From: Candidatus Rhodoblastus alkanivorans
Lineage (GTDB): Bacteria > Pseudomonadota > Alphaproteobacteria > Rhizobiales > Beijerinckiaceae
Length of the DNA stretch: 64,000 bases
Reading direction: 5' to 3'
Assembly: GCF_022760755.1 (NCBI RefSeq)
Contig: NZ_JAIVFP010000001.1
Span: 2,956,001-3,020,000, forward strand
Within the stretch, counting starts at the first letter, position 1. Each line of letters starts with the position of its first letter. The position numbers and the translations under genes were made by a program. A model generated the notes under the pieces. The model saw only the letters and a list, made by a program, of their open reading frames with translations, did no database searches and was not told where the DNA came from. Of this stretch, positions 17,783 through 26,142 are shown piece after piece.

Positions 17783-18376
17783 ATGTCGCACGACAAGATC
17801 CCCGCCCCGCGCGGGCTCGACGAAAAAATCCTCGCGGACGAAAAATATTCCTTCTCCCGGCTGACCTACGAGATTCGCCGCGCCGACGGGCGCTGGGAGA
17901 AGCATGAGCGCAATCTGTTCCGTCGCCCCGACGCCTGCGTCCTCCTGCCCTATGATTGCGCGCGGGGAAAAGTGCTGTTGACGCGGCAGTTCCGCCTCGG
18001 CGCTTTCATGAACGACGAGACGCCCGGACTGCTCGAAGCCTGCGCCGGCACGCTCGATCCCGGCGAATCGCCCGACGCCTGCATGAGGCGTGAGGCGATG
18101 GAGGAAATGGGCCTGAAAGTCGGCGAATTGCGCTTCCTGTTCGAGGCTTTCGTCAGCCCTGCCGCCTCCACCGAAAAGCTTTATTTCTTCGCCGCCCCCT
18201 ATGGCCCCGAGGCGCGCGTCGGCGACGGCGGCGGCATGGAGGAGGAAGGCGAGGAGATCGAAGTGGTCGAAGCCGCCTTCGTCGAAGTTTTGCGCGAGGC
18301 GGAAGCCGGCGCGATCCGCGACGGCAAGACGCTGACCTTGCTCTATTGGCTCAAAGGCGCCGGCTTGATGGCTTAA
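17783..18376 (+). CDS. NUDIX hydrolase (ADP-ribose / nucleoside-diphosphate-sugar pyrophosphatase type)
   Basis: 197 residues with a canonical Nudix box, G-TLDPG-E-SPDACMR-RE-AM-EE-MG-L, binding the divalent metals for pyrophosphate cleavage. The surrounding sequence (an LLTRQFRLGAF strand before the box, and a SPAASTEKLYFF stretch after) resembles GDP-mannose or ADP-ribose pyrophosphatases. The start at 17783 has GAGG 8 bp upstream; the ATG at 17777 is too close to it. It follows NAD kinase by 18 bp, fitting a role in nucleotide turnover. The stop overlaps the convergent DUF2336 gene by 4 bp. Confidence 0.9.
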   Translation: MSHDKIPAPRGLDEKILADEKYSFSRLTYEIRRADGRWEKHERNLFRRPDACVLLPYDCARGKVLLTRQFRLGAFMNDETPGLLEACAGTLDPGESPDACMRREAMEEMGLKVGELRFLFEAFVSPAASTEKLYFFAAPYGPEARVGDGGGMEEEGEEIEVVEAAFVEVLREAEAGAIRDGKTLTLLYWLKGAGLMA

Positions 18377-19680
18377 GCCGCCATCAATTCCTTTTCCAGC
18401 GCGACGAGATCGACGACGATATCGGTGTCTGCGAGCGGCTCGGTCATCGGCTCGACCTTGCCCTGCGGCTGAAGAGCCGGCGCCGCGTCCGGTCCGGCGA
18501 TGCTGACCGGCGGCGCGGCCCATTCGGCCGGCTCCGCGCGCAGGCGGGCGAGAGTCCTACGGCTGGCCTCGCGTGCGGCGTCAGCCTCGAAACGGCGCAG
18601 CAGCGCGATCAGCCGGGCGAGCCCGTCGTCATGCGCCGCCTCGCATTCGGCCAGCACCTTTTCGATCACCGGCAGGCGCAGGCCGCCGTCTTCCAGGATT
18701 TCACCCGGCGCGCCACGCGAATATCCGGTCAGCGCGGCGAGAGCGGCGCGGAAGGCGAGCAGCAGGGGTTGAGGCAGGCCCGCCCTGGCGTAAAGCGCGT
18801 CGAAGGCGGTCGAGGCCGGCTCGCGGATGATTCCTTCGACCCGGCGCGGGATCAGCCCGGTCAGCTCGACGAGTGTGGCGACGAACAGGCCGGTCTGGCC
18901 GCACAGCAGGGCGCGCAGGGCGAGCCCGGCGGTGAGCTGGCCGGAGACGCGAAGATAAGCCGCGAGCGCCGCCGTTTCCTCCGAAAAGGCGGCGCATCCC
19001 GCGGCGATGATCATGGCGGCGCGTTCGCGCGAATCCTTGGCCACCCGCTCGGAGCGCGCCGGCGAGAGCCAGTTCCGCGCGACGGCGTGCCGGGCGAGCT
19101 GTCGCGCGGCGGCGTCGGCGATGGCCGCGCGCACGGCGCCGGGAATCCAGGGCCGACCGAGCAAAGCCTCGCGCAATTCGGCGTCGTCGCCGAAACGCTC
19201 GATCATCCGGCGCATCGCGAATTCCGGCAGATTGGCGCCCTCGTTCACGGCAAGGGCGATCAGGGCCTCGCGCGTGGCGATCTCGGCCAGAGCCGCGCCG
19301 ACGGCGGGAGAAAGTTCGTGACGCAGGGCGATAGCCGCCTGCGCGACCGAATCGCCGACCGCGGCACAGTCGATGAGCTGGGCGTCGTTCAGCAGCGGCG
19401 AGCGCGCGAGCACGAGCGAGGCAATGTCGGATTGGTCGAGCGCAAGGCCGAGAACCACGGCCGGCGGCGCGTCCAGCGCGCCGGCGAAGCTCTCGGCGAG
19501 CGCGCGGCGCACCAGCGGCGAGGGATCGTCGAGCACGCCATAAAGCATCTGCTCGGCCTCGGCGCGCTCATTCGCCTTTATCTCGCCGTAAAGATACGCC
19601 CGCGCCAGGGTCCCGACCCCCTCGGCGCGGGCGCTGGCCGGCGCATTTTCAGACCATTGGATGAATTTGCGAACGATCAT
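18373..19680 (-). CDS. DUF2336 domain-containing protein
   Basis: From the ATG at 19680 the product is 435 residues, almost entirely alpha-helical and alanine/leucine-rich. It matches the alphaproteobacterial DUF2336 family, with HEAT-like helical pairs (LDDPSPLVRRALAESFA early; repeated LARSPLLND-type segments). Similarity starts with MIVRKFIQWSENAPAS, so the 26 further codons open upstream to 19758 are probably not translated. The C-terminal 60 residues are low-complexity and end in VDLVALEKELMA. Function is unknown; some family members act near stress or light signalling, but nothing here fixes that. Confidence 0.82.
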   Translation of the reverse strand: MIVRKFIQWSENAPASARAEGVGTLARAYLYGEIKANERAEAEQMLYGVLDDPSPLVRRALAESFAGALDAPPAVVLGLALDQSDIASLVLARSPLLNDAQLIDCAAVGDSVAQAAIALRHELSPAVGAALAEIATREALIALAVNEGANLPEFAMRRMIERFGDDAELREALLGRPWIPGAVRAAIADAAARQLARHAVARNWLSPARSERVAKDSRERAAMIIAAGCAAFSEETAALAAYLRVSGQLTAGLALRALLCGQTGLFVATLVELTGLIPRRVEGIIREPASTAFDALYARAGLPQPLLLAFRAALAALTGYSRGAPGEILEDGGLRLPVIEKVLAECEAAHDDGLARLIALLRRFEADAAREASRRTLARLRAEPAEWAAPPVSIAGPDAAPALQPQGKVEPMTEPLADTDIVVDLVALEKELMAA

Positions 19681-19804
19681 GCGCGTCTCGCGGAGCTTAA
19701 GCGCAGCCGCCCTCGCGGCCTGGTTAACGCAGGATCGCCAAACAAGGTAAACTTTCACTTAATCGTCATCTTGATTCGCGACGTCCCGCCCGGGAAACCT
19801 GGAC

Positions 19805-20512
19805 ATGCGCTCCATTCTCGTCGTTCCCGCCGCAAGTCCGTCCTTCGCGGCGGCGTTGGCCAGCGAGGCCGACGCGTTCGCAATCGATCTCGCCGTCCCC
19901 GGCGACGCGCAGGCGGCGCGCCGGGCCGCGACGGAAATGCTGGCTGCCGCCAAGGCGGCCGGGAAGATTCGGCTTGCCATGATCCACCCGCTCGCGACCG
20001 GCCTCGCGGACGCCGATCTCGACGCCGTCATGACGGCGGCGCCGGACGGAATCGTCCTGCCCGACGCGACAGGAGGGCGAGACGTCCAGCATCTCGGCGC
20101 CAAGCTCGCGGTGCGCGAGGCCGAGAACGACCTCGCCGACGGCTCGACCAGGATTTTGGCGCTCGCCGCCGATTCCCCCGCCGCGATTTTCGAACTTGGC
20201 TCGCTCGCCCGCGCCGCCCGCCGGCTCATCGGGATCGGCCGCGACGAGCGCCGGCTCTGCGAGCGACTCGGCCTCGCATGGCCGCTGGTCGGAGACGAGC
20301 CCGAGCCCCTGCGCGTCGCCCGCGGGCTCGTCGTGCTGGCGGCGGCGGCGGCGGGCGCGCCCGCCTTCGACAGCGCCGAGCCGGGCGAAGGCGAGGCCTA
20401 CGCGCGCGCCTGCGCCCGCGCCGCGCGCGACGGTTTTTCGGGCAAATTCGCTTTGACGCCCGATCAGGCGCTGCGGATCAACGCTGCCTTCGCGGGCGTC
20501 AGAAGGTCGTGA
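19805..20512 (+). CDS. Degenerate HpcH/HpaI (CitE-like) aldolase family protein
   Basis: 235 residues with a CitE-like TIM-barrel outline: MRSILVVPA start, DAFAIDLAVPGD where the family has DLED, and GIVLPDATGGRDV where it has GIVLPKVES. Several normally conserved positions differ. The substrate-binding Arg of the RxN motif is absent (AMIHPL), and the metal-ligand Glu region reads ALAADSPAA. It is shorter than typical CitE (about 290). It may be a non-catalytic or altered-specificity member. It stands alone, convergent with and overlapping the nitroreductase gene by 14 bp. Confidence 0.7.
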   Translation: MRSILVVPAASPSFAAALASEADAFAIDLAVPGDAQAARRAATEMLAAAKAAGKIRLAMIHPLATGLADADLDAVMTAAPDGIVLPDATGGRDVQHLGAKLAVREAENDLADGSTRILALAADSPAAIFELGSLARAARRLIGIGRDERRLCERLGLAWPLVGDEPEPLRVARGLVVLAAAAAGAPAFDSAEPGEGEAYARACARAARDGFSGKFALTPDQALRINAAFAGVRRS

Positions 20513-21065
20513 TCAGCCTGTCGAGGTCGGGCCGGGTCCGGTCCTCGGGGGCATTATCGACCCGCCCGATATAGATGAAGCCGGCGATCCGCTCCTGGTC
20601 GGCAAGGCCGAAGCGCGCCAGAACATTGCGGTCATAGGCATACCATTCTGTGAGCCAGGCGGTGCGAAAACCCATGGCGCTGGCGGCGACGGTCAGAGCC
20701 ATGCAGACCGCGCCCGCCGACAATTCCTGCTCCCATTCCGGGACTTTGACATGGGGCGCGGCGCGCGACACAACGGCTATGACGAGCGGCGCGCGGGCGA
20801 ATCGGCCGCGCTCCTGTTCGAGGCGCTGGGATTCGGCGGAAGGCTCGCGGCCGGCGAAGACCTCGGCGAGGATTTCGCCGGCGCGGGCGCGGCCCTCGCC
20901 TTCGAAAACGATGAAGCGCCAGGGGGCGAGCTTGCCGTGATCCGGCACCCGCGCGGCGAGGGTGAGCAGCGTGCGCAGTTCTTCGGCGCTGGGGCCGGGG
21001 CCGCGCATCTGGATCGGCGGAGCGGAGCGGCGTGCGGCGAGGAGCTTTATGGCGGCGTCATTCAT
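20499..21065 (-). CDS. Nitroreductase family protein (YdjA-like)
   Basis: 188-residue FMN-dependent nitroreductase. The N-terminal RRSAPPIQMRGPGPS and PDHGKLAPWRFIVFEGEG blocks identify the small YdjA/RutE-like subgroup. The C-terminal half has AVCMALTVAASAMGFRTAWLT and GFIYIGR. These are cytosolic homodimers reducing nitro or quinone compounds with NAD(P)H; the natural substrate is seldom known. The start at 21065 (MNDAA) has GGGATG upstream and fits family length; the frame is open further up without homology. Confidence 0.88.
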   Translation of the reverse strand: MNDAAIKLLAARRSAPPIQMRGPGPSAEELRTLLTLAARVPDHGKLAPWRFIVFEGEGRARAGEILAEVFAGREPSAESQRLEQERGRFARAPLVIAVVSRAAPHVKVPEWEQELSAGAVCMALTVAASAMGFRTAWLTEWYAYDRNVLARFGLADQERIAGFIYIGRVDNAPEDRTRPDLDRLITTF

Positions 21066-21121
21066 GGAAACATCCCGGGATTTTGCCGCACAAAGCCCTA
21101 AAAGCGCCGCTTTGTAAACCG

Positions 21122-22144
21122 ATGGCGAGGAACGTAAACGGGAGAAGATTGTTGCCGCGCGCTTCAGGGAAAAGTGCAAAAGGTCGGATACATGCGCTTC
21201 GCGTGCTGTTTTTCCTGGCCTTTCCGACCGTCGCCTTCCCGGCCGTGTCTTGGGCGCGGGCGCCGGCCCTTTCCCCGATCCAGACGCCGCCGCGGATCGT
21301 CGCGGCGATCGCGGGCGGATCAGGGACGCCAGCGCAGGACAGCCAGCAGCCCCGCGTCGCGGTCACGTTCAACGCGGTTTTCGCCCCCGGCGACATCCAG
21401 GCGATCGGCTCGGGTCTGAAATGGCGGGTGTTCGACGCCCGCCCCGATGCCGATGGCGGGCATGCGCTGATCGCGGAATCGAGCGACGCGGCGCCGAACT
21501 TTCAGCTGCCCGACGGCGATTACATCGTCCACGCCGCCTGCGGCCTCGCCGGCGCCGACAAGCGGTTCGCGGTCAATGGAGCGCCGGTGGATGAGAGGCT
21601 GGTCATGCACGCCGGCGCCCTGAAGATCGAGGGCCAGCTCGGCGATACGACGATTCCGGCGTCGCACCTCAACATCATGGTCTATCTGCCAGACCGCGAC
21701 GATCCCGAAGCCAAGCTGATCATTCCCAATCTCAAGGCCGGCGAGCCGGAATGCCTGCCCGAAGGCGCCTATCACATCGTCTCGCGCCTGATGGACGTCG
21801 CGCCGGGCTCGACCGTCCCGACCAATTCGACCGTCAACGCCGATCTGCGCGTGCAGGCCGGCAAGCTGACCGACGGCGTCCTGCGCCATCGCGCCGCCAC
21901 CATGACGCTGAAACTGGTCAATGCGCACGGCGGCGAGGCGCTCGCCAACACCAGCTTTTCGGTGCTGACGCCGGGCGGCGACGTGATCCGCGAAATGATC
22001 GGCGCCTTCCCCTCGCTCGTCCTCGCCGAGGGCGAATATGTCGCGATCGCCCGCCACGAAAACAAGACCTATCAGGCGAGTTTCAGGGTCGTCGCCAATC
22101 AGGACCGCGACGTGGACGTGCTGACCAGCCAGCCCGCGCAGTAA
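21122..22144 (+). CDS. Hypothetical secreted protein
   Basis: About 340 residues. Not recognised as a named family. A hydrophobic segment ALRVLFFLAFPTVAFPAVSWARA near residues 25-47 looks like a signal peptide with a long N-region, so export to the periplasm or outer surface is likely. The mature part has repeated beta-rich units of the form DGDYIVHAACGLAG, EGAYHIVSRLMDV and EGEYVAIARHENKTY, each ending in a Tyr-containing strand. It therefore looks like three or more beta-sandwich modules. The start is uncertain: ATG at 21122 is the first methionine near the signal peptide, and a TTG after GGGAG near 21150 is an alternative. The 45-bp repeat cluster begins 6 bp after the stop. Confidence 0.6.
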   Translation: MARNVNGRRLLPRASGKSAKGRIHALRVLFFLAFPTVAFPAVSWARAPALSPIQTPPRIVAAIAGGSGTPAQDSQQPRVAVTFNAVFAPGDIQAIGSGLKWRVFDARPDADGGHALIAESSDAAPNFQLPDGDYIVHAACGLAGADKRFAVNGAPVDERLVMHAGALKIEGQLGDTTIPASHLNIMVYLPDRDDPEAKLIIPNLKAGEPECLPEGAYHIVSRLMDVAPGSTVPTNSTVNADLRVQAGKLTDGVLRHRAATMTLKLVNAHGGEALANTSFSVLTPGGDVIREMIGAFPSLVLAEGEYVAIARHENKTYQASFRVVANQDRDVDVLTSQPAQ

Positions 22145-22150
22145 ACTCGC

Positions 22151-22331
22151 GCGAGCGGTCGGCGCATGCCGGAGCGAGCGCCAAAAGAAACTTGAGCGAG
22201 CGGTCGGCGCATGCCGGAGCAAACGCCAAAAGAAACTTGAGTGAGCGGTCGGCGCATGCCGGAGCAAACGCCAAAGGAAACCTGCGTGAGCGGGTCGGCG
22301 TATGCCGGAGCAAAGGCCAAAGGAAACCTGC
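22151..22331. repeat. four tandem copies of a 45-bp intergenic repeat (family A)
   Basis: Units start at 22151, 22196, 22241 and 22286 (the last is 46 bp). Each opens with GYGAGCGGTCGGCGYATGCC, continues with GGAGCRARCGCCAAARGAAA and ends CTTGA or CCTGC. The core GGCGCATGCC can fold into a short hairpin. The array fills most of the gap between the secreted-protein gene and the cytochrome c gene. The unit start and core match the 44-bp repeats at 28195-28365. Confidence 0.9.
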
Positions 22332-22417
22332 GCGAGGGCCGGCGGCTTTCGACATGGAATTTGGCGCTTGCCTCCACCTTGGCCGATGCTTCACATTGGC
22401 CTCCGGGAGTGGAATCC

Positions 22418-22741
22418 ATGCGCCTTCATCAATATGCCGCCATCGCCCTTGTCGCGACCCTGGTTCCTTCGGCGGCCATTGCGGCCGGCGACGCGGAACA
22501 TGGCAAGATCATCGCCAAGCGCTGGTGCGCCGCCTGCCACGTCGTCTCGGCCGGCCAGAAGCGGGCCAGCGCCGACGTGCCGAGCTTTTTCTATGTCGCC
22601 CGGCACAAGAGCAACCTCGATGTCAGCTCCTTCCTCACCGACCCGCATCCGAAAATGCCGGACATGAGCCTCACCCGCCAGGAAATCGCCGACCTGACCG
22701 CCTATATCCGCTCGCTGGCGCCGCGGGACGGCGACAAATAA
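22418..22741 (+). CDS. Small periplasmic cytochrome c
   Basis: 107 residues with a signal peptide (MRLHQYAAIALVATL, cleavage near AIAAG) and one heme-binding motif CAACH. The distal ligand is probably the Met in KMPDMSLT. The final helix IADLTAYIRSL is typical of class I c-type cytochromes. It should carry electrons in the periplasm; the partner is not encoded nearby. The start has GGAGT at 22406-22410 with 7-bp spacing. The open frame upstream runs through the 45-bp repeats and is not coding. Confidence 0.9.
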   Translation: MRLHQYAAIALVATLVPSAAIAAGDAEHGKIIAKRWCAACHVVSAGQKRASADVPSFFYVARHKSNLDVSSFLTDPHPKMPDMSLTRQEIADLTAYIRSLAPRDGDK

Positions 22742-22766
22742 AGGCGGCGGTCCGGGAAATCGCAGC

Positions 22767-23594
22767 TCAAGGCGACGGCGGCAGCTTTCCGAGCCATGGG
22801 ATCGCGACTTTCGCGAAATCGGCGAAAGCGTTCAGATGCCCGTCCCCGCCGAGAAGCTTGAGCGCCTTCGGCTGGTTGGCCAGATCGAACAAAGCCGTGC
22901 CCTGTCTCACCGGCACGACCTTATCGGCGGTTCCGTGCCCGATCAGCAGGGGGCAATGGACGTTCGGCATTCTTGACGCATTATCGTAGCTGTCCTTGAC
23001 GAGCAGTTCGACCGGCAGCCAAGGATGTTCGTGCTGGGTGATCTTGTTGATGGACAGAAAGGGCGCAAGGAGCATGAGCCCGGCCACGGGATATTCGGTC
23101 GCGAGCTTCACGGCGACGCCAGTGCCAAGGGAATAGCCGAACAGCACCATCTGCTTCGGCTCGACACCCTGGGATTGCAGCGCCCGAACAAAAGCCCGCC
23201 CGTCCTGGTAAAGCCCCTGTTCGGACGGGGTTCCGGGTTCGCCGCTATAGCCTCGAAACTCAACCAGCAGGACGCCATAGCCGGATCGGACGAAAGGCGT
23301 CGTCATCCGCGCCGCTTTCACCAGGCCATCGCCGCTGCCGTGAAAAAACAGAAGCGTGTAAGGCTTTGCAGTCGCCGGAGCATACCAGCCGCGAAGGGCA
23401 AGCCCGCCCCGCGTGACGGCGCGGACCTCGCGCATGCCACGCGCCGCCTCGACATCGCCGGGCGGAACATATTGGGCCGGCGGGTCATAGAGCGAAGGCG
23501 TCACGCGGGCGTGTATCTCGAACGCCCCCGCGCCGAGCGCCAACAGGCCGAAACCCGCTGCAATCAGAAGGCCGAGTCGGGGGGCGGCGCGCAT
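22767..23594 (-). CDS. Membrane-anchored alpha/beta hydrolase (BEM46/ABHD-like)
   Basis: 275 residues. An N-terminal hydrophobic segment LGLLIAAGFGLLALGAGAF anchors or exports it. The hydrolase core shows the oxyanion loop FFHGSGDG, nucleophile elbow GYSLG (Ser), acid region GTADKVVP (Asp) and catalytic histidine in GDGHLN. This matches the serine peptidase-like/ABHD13 (BEM46) group, whose substrates are largely unknown. The start at 23594 has AGGAG with 5-bp spacing, better than the upstream methionine. It follows the aldo/keto reductase by 50 bp on the same strand. Confidence 0.87.
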   Translation of the reverse strand: MRAAPRLGLLIAAGFGLLALGAGAFEIHARVTPSLYDPPAQYVPPGDVEAARGMREVRAVTRGGLALRGWYAPATAKPYTLLFFHGSGDGLVKAARMTTPFVRSGYGVLLVEFRGYSGEPGTPSEQGLYQDGRAFVRALQSQGVEPKQMVLFGYSLGTGVAVKLATEYPVAGLMLLAPFLSINKITQHEHPWLPVELLVKDSYDNASRMPNVHCPLLIGHGTADKVVPVRQGTALFDLANQPKALKLLGGDGHLNAFADFAKVAIPWLGKLPPSP

Positions 23595-23644
23595 TTTTTC
23601 TCCTGACCAAATGCCCTTCAGAGGCGGGAAAGGCGACCGCCCGG

Positions 23645-24688
23645 TCAAGGCGACGGATTGCCGCGAATCTGATGGATGGCGTCGATGCGGCGCGCGATTT
23701 CGCGATCGAGTTTGTGCGGGGCGTCGAGGATGAGCTTGAGCTGGTCGAGCGTCGTCGCGCCGATAATATTGGCGGTGACAAAGGGCCGCGAGGTGACAAA
23801 AGCCAGAGCGAGATGAACCGGGTGCAGGCCGAACTCCCGCGCCAGCCCCATGTAATCCTCGATCGCCTCATCCACGCCCGGCTTCTGATAGCGTTGGGCG
23901 CGAGCGAACAAAGTGAAGCGCGCGCCCTCGGGCCGCGCGCCATGCAGATATTTGCCGGTGAGAACCCCCTGGCCGAGCGGCGAATAAGCCAGCAGCCCGA
24001 CCTGTTCGCGGAAGGCGAATTCCGCGAGGCCGATCTCGAACTGGCGGTTGAGCAGGTTATAGGCGTTCTGGATGGAGACGAGACGTGGGCCCGCGCCGGC
24101 CTCGGCGCCGCGCAGAAACTGGCCGACGCCCCAGGGCGTCTCGTTCGACACGCCGAAATGACGGATTTTGCCCTGTTTCACCAATTCGCCGAGAGCGGAA
24201 AGCGTCTCCTCGAAACTGACGCCGTCCGGGCCGCCATGATCGCGATAGCTGTTGGAGAGGTCCTGGAACAGGTCCATCGGCCGGTCGGGCCAGTGAAGCT
24301 GGTAGAGGTCGATATAGTCGGTTTGCAGCCGCTTCAGCGAGTTCTCGACAGCGTAAAAGATGTTCTTGCGGTCGAGCCGCGCCGTTTCGCCATTGCGATA
24401 CCAATGCGCCGTGCTGCGCCCGACAATCTTGGTGGCGAGCACGATTTTTTCGCGATTTCCTCTGGCGCGAAGCCATTTGCCAATGATGGTCTCGGTCGCG
24501 CCATAGGTTTCCGCGCGCGGCGGGATGGCGTAAAGCTCAGCGGTGTCTAAGAAATTCACGCCCTTCGCCACCGCGTAATCCATTTGCGCGAAAGCGTCGG
24601 CCTCGCCGGTCTGCTCGCCATAGGTCATGGTGCCGAGGCATATTTCAGAGACGCGCAGATCGGTGCGGCCAAGCGGACGTTGTTGCAT
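23645..24688 (-). CDS. tas: Aldo/keto reductase, Tas-like
   Basis: 347 residues. Sequence agrees closely with the E. coli Tas subgroup: CLGTMTYGEQ, the catalytic Asp/Tyr region FLDTAELYAIPPRAETYG, the Lys of VLATKI, DLYQLHWPDRP, and the NADPH-binding GATTLDQLKLILDA near the C-terminus. It reduces aldehydes or ketones with NADPH in the cytosol; physiological substrate unknown. The start at 24688 has GGAG 7 bp upstream. It is probably co-transcribed with the downstream hydrolase. Confidence 0.9.
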   Translation of the reverse strand: MQQRPLGRTDLRVSEICLGTMTYGEQTGEADAFAQMDYAVAKGVNFLDTAELYAIPPRAETYGATETIIGKWLRARGNREKIVLATKIVGRSTAHWYRNGETARLDRKNIFYAVENSLKRLQTDYIDLYQLHWPDRPMDLFQDLSNSYRDHGGPDGVSFEETLSALGELVKQGKIRHFGVSNETPWGVGQFLRGAEAGAGPRLVSIQNAYNLLNRQFEIGLAEFAFREQVGLLAYSPLGQGVLTGKYLHGARPEGARFTLFARAQRYQKPGVDEAIEDYMGLAREFGLHPVHLALAFVTSRPFVTANIIGATTLDQLKLILDAPHKLDREIARRIDAIHQIRGNPSP

Positions 24689-24785
24689 TCTCAAACTCCT
24701 TTGGGGCGGCCAAGCATAAGCTTTTTGCGGCGCGAAAAAAGATTTGCCGCGCAAGCCGCGGTTTGCGCTCATGCTCGCGTGCGCC

Positions 24786-25346
24786 TTAAAACCCGAAATG
24801 CAGCCGCGCCTGGCGCAGGCAGGCGGTGAAGCCGGTCAAATCGCCGCAGCCCGGCAGCGAGACGTCGGGGCGCACGACGCGGCGGCCTTGCGCCTTCAAG
24901 GCGCCGTCGAGCATGAGATTGTCGGCATTGCCGAAATTCTCGATCAGCAGCCCCCTTGCATCGCAATAGTCGCCGTCTGGCGCGCCGTGGACGCCATGGG
25001 CCGCCGCAACGCGGTCGAACAGGGGCGCCGCATGATTGCTGTAGGCGAAGACGGGCTTGCCGAGCGCGGCGAAAAAGCCAAGCTCGAAAGCCGTTCCCGG
25101 ATCGGCGTTGACCCCGCGAAAGGGCGAAAGGTTGAAAATCCCGGCGTCGGCATCGCGCATCAGCGCGACATTGCCGGCAAAGATTTTCGCATCCGCCGTC
25201 TCGCCCGGCGCGGCGTGATCCTGGTCGAGCGGATAGAGCCCGACGAAGCCGAATTCCTCGCACAGGATTTTCTTGCGCAGGCCGATCTCGCGGGCGTTGG
25301 GCAGGAAGACTTCAGGACCGGCGAGGTAGATTTTGGGGATGGGCAT
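24786..25346 (-). CDS. Nucleoside 2-deoxyribosyltransferase
   Basis: 186 residues beginning MPIPKIYLAGPEVF, the usual start of the family. The catalytic glutamate lies in NADPGTAFELGFFAALGKPV near residue 90, with preceding DADAGIFNLSPFRG binding the deoxyribose. The enzyme swaps bases on 2-deoxyribonucleosides for purine/pyrimidine salvage. Length and motif order are normal. No good Shine-Dalgarno sequence precedes 25346, but similarity begins at residue 1 and the open frame further upstream has no family match. Confidence 0.9.
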   Translation of the reverse strand: MPIPKIYLAGPEVFLPNAREIGLRKKILCEEFGFVGLYPLDQDHAAPGETADAKIFAGNVALMRDADAGIFNLSPFRGVNADPGTAFELGFFAALGKPVFAYSNHAAPLFDRVAAAHGVHGAPDGDYCDARGLLIENFGNADNLMLDGALKAQGRRVVRPDVSLPGCGDLTGFTACLRQARLHFGF

Positions 25347-25711
25347 CAAACGCGCGTACGCTCCCGATCGACGAGACGGGGAATCACGCGCGAGTCTACT
25401 TGGCCAGCCGCCGCAAAGCCAAACCTCACGCGTTGTTTTCCGCCGTGAAGCTCGGGATGACGCTGCATCAGTTGGAAGGCGGCATTGACGTTGGCGTCCA
25501 TGAAGCGGCGATCCGAAGCGCCAGCGGGCGCCCGCTCCGGTCACGATGAGTTGATCGTCCCCGGGGTGAAAAACGACGTCAGAATAGACAGTTAAGAATC
25601 GGCCTGTCCGTTCGTCCCAATGACGCGGGGAACTTTCCCCACGGCGGGAGGCGTCTGTCCGACGGAGCTTGGGACCGCAGGTTCGATGATTCCGATGCGA
25701 AGGAGGATGCA
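25347..25711. other. intergenic stretch, no gene recognised
   Basis: 365 bp between the divergent deoxyribosyltransferase and small secreted protein genes. Open frames here lack ribosome-binding sites and similarity. The last 20 bases contain the strong AAGGAGGATG ribosome-binding site of the following gene. No clear hairpin or repeat was found. Confidence 0.35.
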
Positions 25712-25990
25712 ATGTCCCGCAAACCAAGTTCCATACTGGCCCTTGCCGCAGGTTTGACTTTCGCCGCGGCGGCCGCCGCGATACCGCTGATGCCGAGCCA
25801 GATCAGCGGATTTGGCCCCGGCGCGCACAGCGACGCCAGCTTGAACGCCAATCTCGGCGTGCTGCATCAGGTCATCGCGTGGGACAATTCGGCCGACGCC
25901 CATACCTACCGACTGGCGCAGAGCCTGCCGGATCGGGGAACGACTTTCACCCGCGTCGCGCTGGCGACCATCCCGACAGGCGCCAACTGA
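25712..25990 (+). CDS. Small secreted protein of unknown function
   Basis: 92 residues. An almost ideal Shine-Dalgarno sequence (AAGGAGG) precedes the ATG. The first 23 residues, with LALAAGLTFAAAAAA, form a clear signal peptide. The mature part of about 70 residues is polar, has no cysteine and contains a PSQISGFGPGAHSDASLN segment. It matches no family I recognise. No operon partner is evident, as thrS lies on the opposite strand downstream. The signal peptide and ribosome-binding site argue that it is real. Confidence 0.65.
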   Translation: MSRKPSSILALAAGLTFAAAAAAIPLMPSQISGFGPGAHSDASLNANLGVLHQVIAWDNSADAHTYRLAQSLPDRGTTFTRVALATIPTGAN

Positions 25991-26105
25991 CAGGCTCATA
26001 GGGTAAATCCAGCGCCGTAAGGCGGGGGAGTCGCCTCAACGCGGATCGCTTCGGAAATGCGCGGCTTTACTGACGGCGTTGAAGCCGATGCCCTGGCCCT
26101 TCACC

Positions 26106-26136
26106 CTACCCTCTCCCCGATGCGGGGAGAGGGTAG
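26106..26136. repeat. REP-like 14-bp hairpin downstream of thrS
   Basis: CTACCCTCTCCCCG (26106-26119) and CGGGGAGAGGGTAG (26123-26136) form a perfect 14-bp stem with a 3-nt loop, 7 bp past the thrS stop codon. It resembles the dispersed CCCTCTCCCC/GGGGAGAGGG palindromes common between genes in Hyphomicrobiales. It may end the thrS transcript, but no T-run follows. Confidence 0.6.
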
Positions 26137-26142
26137 CGCCCT

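Noticed and set aside
22151-22331. Possible CRISPR array
   Set aside because: The units are contiguous 45-bp copies with no unique spacers, and no cas genes are nearby.
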